64,000 nucleotides of DNA, taken from positions 208,780 to 272,779 of the forward strand of contig NZ_JABFCN010000046.1 in the NCBI RefSeq assembly GCF_013087515.1. Direction: 5' to 3'. The notes under the pieces were generated by a model. It did no database searches, was not told the origin of the DNA, and was given only the letters and a program-made list of their open reading frames with translations. Position numbers and translations under genes: made by a program. This stretch comes from Rhizobium sophorae (lineage in GTDB: Bacteria; Pseudomonadota; Alphaproteobacteria; Rhizobiales; Rhizobiaceae). Positions within the stretch are counted from its first letter, which is position 1; each line of letters starts with the position of its first letter. Shown here one piece after another: positions 43,778-52,366 of the stretch.

Positions 43778-44695
43778 TCAAAGATCGAGCACCCAGTTCT
43801 GGCCGTTCGCCTCGGGGCCGAACATGCGATGTCTCTCCTCGGAGACAAGGCGGAAGCCCGCCTTGACGTAGATGGCGCGGGCGGTCTCCAGCATGTCGTT
43901 GGTCCAGAGCGAGAGTTCGCGGTAGCCTTTCTCCCTGGAGAAGCGGATGCATTGGTCGACCAGCAGCTTGCCGAGCCCGAGGCCGCGGGCTGATTTGTCG
44001 ACATAGAGCAGGCGGAGCTTGGCGATGCCGTCGCCGCCATCGGTGACGAGGACCGAACCGACATTGATGCCGCCGCGTTCGGCGATCCAGCAATATTCTT
44101 TGGCCGGATCGAAATTGGCGAGGAATTTTCCGGCGACCTCGGCGACCAGCGCCTCGAAGCGCAGATCCCAGCCATATTCTTCTGCGTAAAAGCGACCCTG
44201 GCTCTGGACGATCCAGCCGATATCGCCGGCGCGGTGGGCGCGGATGATGGCCGGTGCGGGCTTTGCGGCCGGGTCGAGCAGCGCGCGAATGGTGTGCATC
44301 GCGGAGACCGCTGCCTCCGGCTCGCCGCTGGCAAGATTGTCGAACCGGGCGGCGATCTGCGCATTGGCGCGCCGGCCGAGTTCTTCGAACTGCTCGCGTC
44401 CCCGGTCGGTGACAATGATGACCTGGCTGCGCAGGTCGGCTGGATCGGGGCTGGTTTCGATCAGCCCCTCGGCGCGGAAACGCTTGAGGATGCGGCTGAG
44501 ATAAGCGGCGTCGAGATGCAGGTCGCGGGCTAACGCCACGGCGCTGACACCGTCATGCGAGCCGATCTCGAAGAGGATGCGGGCATCGGTCAGCGTGAAG
44601 GGGGTGTCGAGATAGGCCTTGTTCAAGAGGCCGAGGAAGTTCGTATAGAAGCGGTTGAAATCGCGAGCGGTTTCGATAAGGGCGATATCGGACAT
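43778..44695 (-). CDS. MarR regulator fused to a GNAT acetyltransferase
   Basis: A 305-residue two-domain protein. Residues 1-145 are a MarR winged helix (ARILFEIGSHDGVSAVALARDLHLDAAYLSRILKRFRAEGLIETSPDPADLRSQVIIVTDRG). Residues 150-305 are a GNAT N-acetyltransferase with the acetyl-CoA loop LLYVDKSARGLGLGKLLVDQCIRF. This fusion type is recognised in databases as a bifunctional HTH/GNAT protein. A 32-base palindrome starts at its initiation codon (44695-44726). A miniature inverted-repeat element lies directly upstream. The acetylation substrate is unknown. Confidence 0.9.
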   Translation of the reverse strand: MSDIALIETARDFNRFYTNFLGLLNKAYLDTPFTLTDARILFEIGSHDGVSAVALARDLHLDAAYLSRILKRFRAEGLIETSPDPADLRSQVIIVTDRGREQFEELGRRANAQIAARFDNLASGEPEAAVSAMHTIRALLDPAAKPAPAIIRAHRAGDIGWIVQSQGRFYAEEYGWDLRFEALVAEVAGKFLANFDPAKEYCWIAERGGINVGSVLVTDGGDGIAKLRLLYVDKSARGLGLGKLLVDQCIRFSREKGYRELSLWTNDMLETARAIYVKAGFRLVSEERHRMFGPEANGQNWVLDL

Positions 44696-44726
44696 GACAA
44701 AGATCTCCAGATGGAGATCTTTGTCA
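44695..44726. promoter_or_regulatory. 32-base perfect palindrome at the MarR-GNAT start codon
   Basis: TGACAAAGATCTCCA (44695-44709) and TGGAGATCTTTGTCA (44712-44726) are perfect 15-base arms around GA. The left end is the first base of the start codon. It may be an autoregulatory operator, or partly the end of the adjacent inverted-repeat element, whose left terminal repeat begins at 44712. Confidence 0.6.
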
Positions 44727-44873
44727 GACTGCTGACAAACCTCGCTCTTTACTCGGCGTCATCCTCGGCCTTGTGCCGAGGATCTGCTACATCGGTTGCA
44801 GATGCTCGGGACAAGCCCGAGCATGACGACAGAGGTGTTGGCCGACTTGTCAGCAGTCCGGCAAAGATCTCTG
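44712..44873. repeat. 162-base MITE-like element with 27-base terminal inverted repeats
   Basis: The left end (44712-44738) and the reverse complement of the right end (44847-44873) agree at 23 of 27 bases, with a core GACTGCTGACAA identical. Inside are two inverted copies of a REP-like hairpin. ATCCTCGGC/GCCGAGGAT with loop CTTGT lies at 44761-44783, and ATGCTCGGG/CCCGAGCAT with loop ACAAG lies at 44802-44824. The arms differ by paired, compensating changes. No open frame of note is inside. It is the only notable content of 44696-44942. Confidence 0.65.
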
Positions 44874-44942
44874 AACGAAGACCTAGTTGTGCATTTAGTT
44901 GACTGAGTCAATTAAATTGCTGATCCCAAGAGCGGGGCGATG

Positions 44943-45662
44943 TCAGGCCGCTTCCTCTTCCGCAGTCTCGTCCGCGCCAAGCGCGAAATCGACCGCCGCC
45001 CGCGCATGGATCGCGGTGGTGTCGAAGCCCGGCAACGGTAGATGGTCGGGATCGAGGATCAGGCAGATTTCGGTGCAGCCGAGGATGATGCTGTCGGCGC
45101 CGTTCTCGACGGCGCGAGCGATGACATCCAGCAGTTTTTGACGCGAACTGTCGAGCACCTTGCCGGCGCAGAGTTCGTTGAAGATGATGTCGTGCACGGT
45201 CGTGCGGTCGCCAGCATCGGGTACCATGATATCGAGGCCAAGGCTCTTCATACGGTCGCTGTAGAAGCCGTGTTCCATCGTGTAGCGGGTAGCAAGCAGT
45301 AGCGGGCGCTTGCGACCGGCCACATGCAGCGATTTCGCCGTCTCGTCGATGATGTGGATCAGTGGCACGGAGATCTTGTCTGCGACCTTGTCGGCGATCA
45401 GATGCATGGTGTTGGTGCAGATGAGGATGCAGCCGGCGCCAGCGATCTGCAGGCGCAGAGCCACGTCGGCGAGGCGACGGGCGGCCATATCCCAGTCGCC
45501 GGCCTTCTGAAGGGCGACGATCTCCTCGAAGTTGACCGAATGCAGGATGAGTTCGGCCGAGGCGAGGCCACCCTTGCGGTCACGAACCATCTCGTTGACG
45601 AGGCGGTAATAGACCGCCGAACTTTCGAAACTCATGCCGCCGATCAGGCCGATCGTTTCCAT
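44943..45662 (-). CDS. Aspartate/glutamate racemase family protein
   Basis: A 239-residue two-lobed racemase: METIGLIGGMSFESSAVYYRLVNE at the N-terminus, first catalytic cysteine in ILICTNTMHLIAD and second in SIILGCTEICLIL. The two cysteines are the acid/base pair of cofactor-independent amino-acid racemases. It diverges from an Lrp/AsnC regulator, which suggests regulation by an amino acid. The exact substrate (Asp, Glu or another) is not determined. Confidence 0.9.
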   Translation of the reverse strand: METIGLIGGMSFESSAVYYRLVNEMVRDRKGGLASAELILHSVNFEEIVALQKAGDWDMAARRLADVALRLQIAGAGCILICTNTMHLIADKVADKISVPLIHIIDETAKSLHVAGRKRPLLLATRYTMEHGFYSDRMKSLGLDIMVPDAGDRTTVHDIIFNELCAGKVLDSSRQKLLDVIARAVENGADSIILGCTEICLILDPDHLPLPGFDTTAIHARAAVDFALGADETAEEEAA

Positions 45663-45738
45663 CTCTTCATGCTCTCCATGCTTCTGAACTTTCGAAAATG
45701 ATGCCGCAATCCCAACGCGACGTGTTTGCTTTGTTTGT

Positions 45739-45805
45739 CTCTCGCGTCATATATGTGATAGGATTTTGCGTCATTTTATGAAATCCTGCAAAAAAGACGC
45801 GAGAG
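45739..45805. promoter_or_regulatory. Nested dyad between the racemase and Lrp genes
   Basis: The outer arms CTCTCGCGTC (45739-45748) and GACGCGAGAG (45796-45805) and the inner arms AGGATTT (45760-45766) and AAATCCT (45781-45787) share almost the same centre (about 45773). This lies in the divergent promoter region and is a likely Lrp-family binding site. Confidence 0.5.
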
Positions 45806-45820
45806 GGTTATGTTCGACAC

Positions 45821-46285
45821 ATGCTTGATGATCGCGACAGACGAATTCTGGACATGCTGCAAAAGGATGCTGGCATATCCGTGACCGATCTCGCCGAGCG
45901 CGTGGCGCTTTCGATATCGGCCTGCTCGCGGCGAATCCAGCGGCTGGAGGAGAGCGGCCATATCGCCCGGCGCATCGTCGTGCTCGACCGGGAAAAGATG
46001 GGCGTGCCGACGACAGTTTTCGCGCTGGTCAAGACGGCGCACCATTCCGACGAATGGACGGAAAGCTTCCGCAGGATCATCAGTGACATTCCCGAGATCG
46101 TCGAGGCGCACCGTCTGACCGGCAATCACGACTATATCCTGAAGATCGTGCTGCCGCGCGTCGAGCACTACGACGTGATCTACAAGCAGATCGTCCGCAA
46201 GATCGAGCTTTTTGATGTTTCAGCGTCGATCTCGATGGAGCATCTGAAGGGCGGCACGGCGATCCCCGTCGGATATGCCGATTGA
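45821..46285 (+). CDS. Lrp/AsnC family transcriptional regulator
   Basis: A 154-residue regulator: N-terminal HTH (LDDRDRRILDMLQKDAGISVTDLAERVALSISACSRRIQRLEESGHI) and a C-terminal RAM ligand domain (VFALVKTAHHSDEWTESFRRIISDIPEIVEAHRLTGNHDYILKIVLP). The divergent racemase is the probable target, as in other local amino-acid-responsive Lrp pairs. A nested dyad lies in the 158-base space between them. Confidence 0.92.
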   Translation: MLDDRDRRILDMLQKDAGISVTDLAERVALSISACSRRIQRLEESGHIARRIVVLDREKMGVPTTVFALVKTAHHSDEWTESFRRIISDIPEIVEAHRLTGNHDYILKIVLPRVEHYDVIYKQIVRKIELFDVSASISMEHLKGGTAIPVGYAD

Positions 46286-46393
46286 GCAAGCTCCACCGAC
46301 TGGGATGCAGGGGAGCTATGCCGAAACGGCAGTTGCAACCTTCGCGACGAAGGCCACATTGGCTTTGAGCGAAATGGCGCAAAGGGGTAGGTC

Positions 46394-47656
46394 ATGAGCG
46401 ATCATCATGTCGTCGTTGTCGGCGGCGGTTTCGGTGGGCTGCAGCTCGTCAACGGGTTGAAGGGGGCGGGCGTCAAGATCACGCTGGTCGACCGGCGCAA
46501 TCACCATCTCTTCCAGCCGCTGCTCTATCAGGTGGCGACCACCATTCTTTCCACCTCCGAGATCGCCTGGCCGATCCGCCGCCTTTATGCCGACCGGCCT
46601 GACGTGACGGTGCTGCTCGGCGAGGTCACGGGCGTCGACAGCGGTGCGAAGACTGTTTCCTTACGCAACGGCATGACTCTTGGTTACGATACGCTAGTGT
46701 TGGCGACCGGAGCGACGCATGCCTATTTCGGCCACGACGAATGGGAGCCGGTGGCGCCCGGCCTGAAGACACTGGAGGACGCGACGACGATCCGCCGGCG
46801 CGTGCTGCTTGCCTTCGAGAAGGCGGAGATGGAGAGCGATCCTGCCTTACGCGATGCGCTTTTGACCTTCACCATCGTCGGGGCCGGGCCGACCGGTGTC
46901 GAGCTGGCCGGCATCATCGCCGAACTCGCGCATTTCACGCTGCCCAAGGAATTCCGCAACATCGATACGCGCAAGACCCGCGTCGTTCTGGTCGAAGCAG
47001 GCCTGCGGGTGCTGCCGACCTTCGCCGAAGAGCTTTCGGCCTATGCGCAGAAGGCGCTGGAGAAACTCGGGGTCGAGATCCATCTGGGCCAACCGGTGAC
47101 CGAGTGCAACGCCGACGGCGTGAAGATCGGCGAGACCTTCGTTCCCAGCCGGACGATCGTCTGGGCAGCCGGAGTCACTGCCTCGCCGGCGGCGCGGTGG
47201 CTTGGTGTTGCAGCCGACCGGGCAGGGCGCGTCGTGGTCGAGAAGGATCTGAGCGCGCCGGGCCTGCCCGACGTCTTCGTCGTCGGCGATACCGCTTCCG
47301 TCATGCGCGAGGACGGCAAGCCGGTGCCGGGCATTGCGCCCGCCGCCAAGCAGCAGGGCGGTTACGTCGCCAAGGTCATCCGCGCCCGCATATCCGGCAA
47401 ACCCGCGCTGGCGCCCTTCCGCTACTGGCATCAGGGCAGCTTGGCGACGATCGGCAAGAGTGCTGCGATCATCGATTTCGGCCGGATCAAACTGAAGGGC
47501 TGGATCGCCTGGTGGATCTGGGGCCTTGCCCATATCTACTTCCTGATCGGCACCCGCTCGCGCTTCGCTGTCGCCTGGAGCTGGCTGTGGATTTATCTCA
47601 GCGGCCAGCACAGTGCCCGGCTGATTACGCAGAAGGAGACGCGGGAGGAGGGGTAG
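46394..47656 (+). CDS. ndh: NADH dehydrogenase, type II (NDH-2)
   Basis: A 420-residue single-subunit FAD enzyme that moves electrons from NADH to quinone without proton pumping. It shows the FAD motif VVVGGGFGGLQLVNGL at the N-terminus, the NADH-binding motif FTIVGAGPTGVELAGIIAEL near residue 160 and the FAD motif DVFVVGDTASV. The C-terminal 70 residues (GWIAWWIWGLAHIYFLIGTRSRFAVAWSWLWIYLSGQ) are hydrophobic and amphipathic and serve in membrane attachment. It stands alone, with a repeat in the space after it. Confidence 0.93.
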   Translation: MSDHHVVVVGGGFGGLQLVNGLKGAGVKITLVDRRNHHLFQPLLYQVATTILSTSEIAWPIRRLYADRPDVTVLLGEVTGVDSGAKTVSLRNGMTLGYDTLVLATGATHAYFGHDEWEPVAPGLKTLEDATTIRRRVLLAFEKAEMESDPALRDALLTFTIVGAGPTGVELAGIIAELAHFTLPKEFRNIDTRKTRVVLVEAGLRVLPTFAEELSAYAQKALEKLGVEIHLGQPVTECNADGVKIGETFVPSRTIVWAAGVTASPAARWLGVAADRAGRVVVEKDLSAPGLPDVFVVGDTASVMREDGKPVPGIAPAAKQQGGYVAKVIRARISGKPALAPFRYWHQGSLATIGKSAAIIDFGRIKLKGWIAWWIWGLAHIYFLIGTRSRFAVAWSWLWIYLSGQHSARLITQKETREEG

Positions 47657-48085
47657 GTATGCTGCGGCGCGTCCACGGCGATCCTGCCGTGCCCCCGGAA
47701 TGCGACGTCTCTCCGGCCTCATCCTGACGTGCCCCGAAGGGGCCTCGAAGGACGGGGCTGGCCACCGCCACTTCACCCAGTGATATCGGCATGCAGCACG
47801 CACCCGCCCAACCACCCGCCCTCGTGGTTCGAGACGGCCCTGTGGGCCTCCTCACCATGAGGGCTGATCGGTGTGCTTGCCGCAGCGTCGATCCAGACGC
47901 CCGCCGCTTCCAAGCAGGGGTACGCCCCGCTTGACATGTCTCCACACTCACCCTTAGCATTCCGCCCGCGTCTCCCAACCACCGGGAGTTACGCATCCAG
48001 CTGTCCTGTCATCAGGTAGAGGTTCCAATGCGCCGATTCACTTCTCACGAAAATCACATTCGAAATTCCGAGAAGTTGGTGGTTC
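47657..48085. repeat. Dispersed rhizobial intergenic repeat, copy 2, in the gap before the TetM-like gene
   Basis: The gene-free stretch holds an inverted copy (about 47719-47880) of the repeat at 28091-28255. Shared words in reverse are CGGGGCTGGCCACC, CTCGTGGTTCGAGACGGCCC and GGGCCTCCTCACCATGAGGG. The remainder (47881-48085) shows nothing that could be supported as a gene. Confidence 0.7.
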
Positions 48086-50041
48086 ATGCGCACTTTGAAT
48101 CTGGGCATCCTCGCCCATGTGGATGCAGGCAAGACTAGCCTTACCGAAAGACTGCTTTTTGACGCCGGCGTCATCGACAAGCTCGGCAGCGTCGATACCG
48201 GCAATACACAAACGGACACTCTCGAACTCGAACGGCAACGCGGCATCACGATCAGAGCCGCGGTGGTGTCGTTCACGATCGGCGACAGGATCGTCAATCT
48301 CATCGATACGCCCGGTCACCCGGATTTCATCGCCGAGGTCGAGCGGGTGCTCGGATTGCTGGATGCCGCGGTCGTCGTCGTTTCGGCGGTCGAAGGCGTG
48401 CAGGCCCAGACGCGGGTGCTGGTGCGAGCGCTACGGCGGCTTGGCGTTCCCTTCATCTTCTTCGTCAACAAGGTCGATCGTCTCGGCGCGCGGTATCCGG
48501 AGGTGCTGGAGGCGCTTGCTAGCCAGTTGCTCGTTCGCTCCATCGCCATGTCTTCCGTGATCGATGCCGGCAGCAGGCTTGCCAGGGTGGAGGCGTTGGC
48601 TCCCGGATGCGAGCCGCTTTTCACGCCGCTCTGCGAAGCGCTCGCGGAGAATGACGAGGCACTGTTGGACGATTACGTCTTGACGCCCGATCGCCTGACG
48701 GCGGATAGGCTTGAACGCTGCCTGACCGATCAGGTCGCCAGGGGGCTGGTGCATCCTGTCTTCGCTGGTGCGGCAACGACCGGCGTCGGCGTGCCGGCCC
48801 TGACATCGGCCATTGCGACGATATTGCCCGGCCGGCGCCTCGATCCGGACGGGCCGATTGCCGGAACAATCTTCAAGATCGAACGCGGCTGGGGCGGTGA
48901 AAAGCTGGTCTATATGTACCTGAGGTCAGGCACGGTCCGGCTGCGGCAACATCTGGATTTGCCCAAAGGCCCGGATAGGGTGACCGCGATCGAGGTTTTT
49001 GATGGCGGCCGGATTCATGGCGCCGCAAGCTTCCGCGCCGGGCGGATCGCGCGTGTAAGCGGCCTTGCCGGCGCACGCATCGGGGATGCGGTGGGCGGCG
49101 ACCTGCTCGCGGGCGGGCGGCCGCAGTTTGCTCCGCCCAGCCTCGAAACCCGCGTCCTTGCCCGGCGGCCGTCCGACAAAGCGGCGCTCTGGTTGGCGCT
49201 GAACCAGATGGCCGAGCAGGACCCGTTGATCAATCTGCGCCGGAACGATGATGCGGACGACATCTTCGTATCGCTCTATGGCGAGGTGCAGAAGGAAGTC
49301 GTCCAATCGACCTTGCTGACGGATTTCGGTCTCGAGGCTGGGTTCGAGGAAAGCACGGTCATCTTCGTGGAAAGGCTTGTGGGAACCGGGGAAGGCCTGC
49401 AGATCCTCTTCAAGGAGCCCAATCCGTTTCTCGCCACCGTCGGTCTACGCGTCGAAGCGCGTAGAGACGGGGCAGGCAACAGCTTTGCACTTGAAGTGGA
49501 CGTAGGCCAGATGCCTGCCAGCTTTTACAGGGCGGTCGAAGAAACCGTGTTCGAGACGCTGAAGCAGGGTATTTTCGGCTGGCAGATCATCGATTGCCAC
49601 GTGGCGATGACGGCAGCCCGGCATAGCTCGCCTGCAAGCACCGCCGCCGACTTCCGGCGGCTGACGCCTTGGGTGCTGGCAGATGCACTGTCGGCCGCGC
49701 AAACCGTCCTATGCGAACCGATCGACCGCTTTCATCTCGAAGCGCCCGCCGAGAGCTTGAGCGGCTTGCTGACCCTGCTTGCGAAATCTGCTGCGACGAT
49801 GACGGATTCCGTGATTGCTGACGGCATGGCCCGGCTGGAAGGCACCATGGCGTCCGCGATGATCCAGAGCGTCCAGCAGCAATTGCCGGGCCTGACGAGC
49901 GGGACGGGGACCATGGAAACCTCTTTCGATCATTATGCCGCAATGGCCGGCCCGCCGCGCTCGCGCCAGCGCTCAGGCCTCGATCCGTTCAAACCAGTCG
50001 AATATCTGCTGCGGCTGCAGTCCACGAGAGCCTCAGCATGA
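48086..50041 (+). CDS. TetM/Otr-like ribosomal protection GTPase (EF-G family)
   Basis: A 651-residue translational GTPase: G1 AHVDAGKT (residues 10-17), G2 RGITI, G3 DTPGHPDF, G4 NKVDR, then EF-G domains II to V. The C-terminus ends DPFKPVEYLLRLQ. Its size and NTQTDTLELERQRGITI segment fit the tetracycline-resistance ribosomal-protection group, whose members chase tetracycline off the ribosome, rather than EF-G itself. No Tn916-type transfer genes are nearby and base use is that of the host, so it is a resident gene. Actual resistance is unproven. It ends in a strong hairpin terminator. Confidence 0.85.
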   Translation: MRTLNLGILAHVDAGKTSLTERLLFDAGVIDKLGSVDTGNTQTDTLELERQRGITIRAAVVSFTIGDRIVNLIDTPGHPDFIAEVERVLGLLDAAVVVVSAVEGVQAQTRVLVRALRRLGVPFIFFVNKVDRLGARYPEVLEALASQLLVRSIAMSSVIDAGSRLARVEALAPGCEPLFTPLCEALAENDEALLDDYVLTPDRLTADRLERCLTDQVARGLVHPVFAGAATTGVGVPALTSAIATILPGRRLDPDGPIAGTIFKIERGWGGEKLVYMYLRSGTVRLRQHLDLPKGPDRVTAIEVFDGGRIHGAASFRAGRIARVSGLAGARIGDAVGGDLLAGGRPQFAPPSLETRVLARRPSDKAALWLALNQMAEQDPLINLRRNDDADDIFVSLYGEVQKEVVQSTLLTDFGLEAGFEESTVIFVERLVGTGEGLQILFKEPNPFLATVGLRVEARRDGAGNSFALEVDVGQMPASFYRAVEETVFETLKQGIFGWQIIDCHVAMTAARHSSPASTAADFRRLTPWVLADALSAAQTVLCEPIDRFHLEAPAESLSGLLTLLAKSAATMTDSVIADGMARLEGTMASAMIQSVQQQLPGLTSGTGTMETSFDHYAAMAGPPRSRQRSGLDPFKPVEYLLRLQSTRASA

Positions 50042-50068
50042 GGACGGATGGGGATGCCGTTATCAAAA

Positions 50069-50090
50069 AGGCGGCTCTCGCGAGCCGCCT
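50069..50090. terminator. Bidirectional terminator between the TetM-like and alcohol dehydrogenase genes
   Basis: AGGCGGCTC pairs with GAGCCGCCT around TCGC. On the plus strand CTCGTTTT follows, and on the minus strand TTTTTGATA follows. It serves both convergent genes. Confidence 0.85.
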
Positions 50091-50099
50091 CTCGTTTTC

Positions 50100-51155
50100 T
50101 CAAGCCGCCAGCGAGGCGATGTCGATGACGAAGCGGTAGCGGACGTCGCTTTTCAGGACGCGTTCATACGCTTCGTTGACCTGCTGGATGTTGATCTTCT
50201 CGATCTCGGAGACGATGTTGTGCTCGCCGCAGAAGTCGAGCATTTCCTGGGTTTCCTTGATCGAGCCGATCATCGAGCCGGATATGCTTTTGCGGCCGGG
50301 GATGACCGAGAAGGCATGCACGGGGATCGGGTTTTCCGGCGCGCCGACCACCACGAAGGAACCATCCACCTTCAGGAGGCCGAGATAGGCATTCCAGTCG
50401 ATTTCGGCGCTGACGGTGCAGATGATCAGGTCGAAAGTGCCGGCGAGCTTCGTGAAGGTTTCCGGGTCGTTGGTTGCGTAATATTCCTTGGCGCCGAGCT
50501 TCAGCCCATCTTCCTTCTTGGAAAGGCTCTGGGAAAGAACGGTGATATCGGCGCCCATGGCGGCGCCGAGCTTGACGCCCATGTGGCCGAGGCCGCCCAT
50601 GCCGACGATCGCGACCTTCTTGCCGGGGCCGGCATTCCAGTGACGCAGCGGCGAATAGAGCGTGATGCCGGCGCAGAGCAGCGGCGCGGAGGCATCGAGC
50701 GGCAGATTGTCCGGAATGGACATGACATAGCCTTCCCGAACCACGATCGAGTCGGAATAGCCGCCCTGGGTCCGTGTCTTGCGGTCGGCTTCGAAGTCGT
50801 TGTAGGTGCCGGCGAGCCCCGGCATATACTGTTCCCGATCGAGGTCGCGCTCGGCGCAGCCGATGCAGGAATCGACGAAGCAGCCGACGCCGACGCGATC
50901 GCCGACCTTGAATTTGGTCACATCGGAACCGACGGCCGAGACGATGCCGGCGATCTCATGGCCCGGCACGATCGGATAAACGGCGTTCTTCCATTCGTTG
51001 CGGACAGTGTGGATGTCCGAATGGCAGATGCCGGCAAATTTGATGTCGATAACGACGTCATCGGGGTTCGGGTTGCGGCGTTCGAAGGTGAAAGGGGTCA
51101 GCGGCTTGGAAGCGTCGGTCGCGGCGTAGCCTCTTGCAATAGGCATGGGAACCAT
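50100..51155 (-). CDS. Zinc-dependent NAD(P) alcohol dehydrogenase (YahK/CAD type)
   Basis: A 351-residue medium-chain dehydrogenase. The catalytic-zinc motif is GICHSDIHTVRNEW, the structural-zinc lobe is GCFVDSCIGCAERDLDREQYM, and the cofactor fold is VAIVGMGGLGHMGVKLGAAMGADITVLS. It resembles broad-range aldehyde reductases of the YahK/AdhC type. The start could be 51155 or the inner ATG at 51146 (MPIARGYAA). It diverges from an AraC regulator across 195 bases, its probable controller. Confidence 0.93.
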   Translation of the reverse strand: MVPMPIARGYAATDASKPLTPFTFERRNPNPDDVVIDIKFAGICHSDIHTVRNEWKNAVYPIVPGHEIAGIVSAVGSDVTKFKVGDRVGVGCFVDSCIGCAERDLDREQYMPGLAGTYNDFEADRKTRTQGGYSDSIVVREGYVMSIPDNLPLDASAPLLCAGITLYSPLRHWNAGPGKKVAIVGMGGLGHMGVKLGAAMGADITVLSQSLSKKEDGLKLGAKEYYATNDPETFTKLAGTFDLIICTVSAEIDWNAYLGLLKVDGSFVVVGAPENPIPVHAFSVIPGRKSISGSMIGSIKETQEMLDFCGEHNIVSEIEKINIQQVNEAYERVLKSDVRYRFVIDIASLAA

Positions 51156-51350
51156 CCTTTTCGATTGTGGTGGGGGTTGAAAGAGATGTTGGACTATTGC
51201 CCGGAACTGCGTCAGAGGGTTAGAGCGATCCTCTCAGCTTTTTGCACGATCCTGCAAAAGTGAGGCGCCGGCCTGTTTGCGAAATGGCCAAGGCACTCTA
51301 GATAAGAGCGGTATCGCCGGCGTCAGACAGTTGACAGAAAGAGTTGCCGC

Positions 51351-52259
51351 ATGACTTTGCCCTTCAGCCCCTATCAGGAAATTGTCGATATCGCGATGCG
51401 CTTCGCGGTTGGCGACGGCGAGTTTGCGACGGATATCGGCAATCTTCATATCAGCCGTCGGTCCAAGCCTAGCGATCCACTGCACAGCAGCTACCGGCCC
51501 TGTTTTGCCTTTGTGCTGCAAGGAGCCAAGAGCCTGCGCCTCGGCACGGAACTTATCAGCTACGGAACTGGCGACTATCTGCTGACCTCGCTCGACCTGC
51601 CGGTCGCCTGGCGCGTCACGGAGGCAAGCCCCGAGGTTCCGCATCTCTGCCTGGGCCTGGCAATCGATTCCGAAAAGCTGCTGGAGTTGCTCAGCCGCAT
51701 CGATGTTCCGCGCCCGGCCGCCGATACTGATGGGCAGCGCGGTATGGCGGTGAACGTCGCTCCGCCTGAGCTTCTGGATGCGGCCGTCCGCCTGCTGCGC
51801 TTGCTCGATCGTCCAGGCGACATTCCTGCTATGGCGCCGCTGATCGAGCAGGAAATCCTTTACCGGGTGCTGACCGGGCCGGATGGCGGGCGGCTGATCA
51901 ACATCGCCACTGCAGACAGCCACAGCAACAGGATTGCGCGCGCCGTAGCATGGCTGAAGGAGAATTTCGCGCGGCCACTGCGCATCGAAGACCTTGCCGA
52001 CCGCGTCAGCATGAGCGTGTCGTCCTTCCATCATCACTTCAAATCGGTCACGGCGATGACGCCGGTGCAGTATCAGAAGCAGCTTCGCCTGCACGAGGCG
52101 CGCCGTCTGATGCTTGTGGAGCGGCTCGATGCGGGCACGGCCGGCCATCGCGTCGGCTATCAGAGCCCGTCGCAGTTCAGCCGCGAATACAGCCGCCTCT
52201 ATGGCGCTTCACCGGCCCGCGATGTCGACGGCGCCCGCGATGTCATGGCGGCGGAATAG
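51351..52259 (+). CDS. AraC family transcriptional regulator (AraC_N type)
   Basis: A 302-residue regulator with an N-terminal AraC_N domain (CFAFVLQGAKSLRLGTELISYGTGDYLLTSLDLPVAWRV) and a C-terminal double HTH (ARPLRIEDLADRVSMSVSSFHHHFKSVTAMTPVQYQKQLRLHEARRLM and VGYQSPSQFSREYSRLYGASPARD). Regulators of this build frequently sit beside alcohol or aldehyde dehydrogenase genes and respond to aldehydes, matching the divergent dehydrogenase here. Confidence 0.92.
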   Translation: MTLPFSPYQEIVDIAMRFAVGDGEFATDIGNLHISRRSKPSDPLHSSYRPCFAFVLQGAKSLRLGTELISYGTGDYLLTSLDLPVAWRVTEASPEVPHLCLGLAIDSEKLLELLSRIDVPRPAADTDGQRGMAVNVAPPELLDAAVRLLRLLDRPGDIPAMAPLIEQEILYRVLTGPDGGRLINIATADSHSNRIARAVAWLKENFARPLRIEDLADRVSMSVSSFHHHFKSVTAMTPVQYQKQLRLHEARRLMLVERLDAGTAGHRVGYQSPSQFSREYSRLYGASPARDVDGARDVMAAE

Positions 52260-52366
52260 AATACCGCGCCCAGCAAGAAACTGCCAAGCGCGGTGCGATC
52301 ATTAAAGGATTGTTTGACGTTTCCGGCTAGTCTTGCGGCAGATATCAAGCAGGCCCAGATGTCCGC

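Noticed and set aside
49935..51263. 442-codon open frame antisense to the alcohol dehydrogenase gene
   Set aside because: The opposite strand encodes a complete zinc dehydrogenase; this frame also runs through a terminator and has no recognisable domain.
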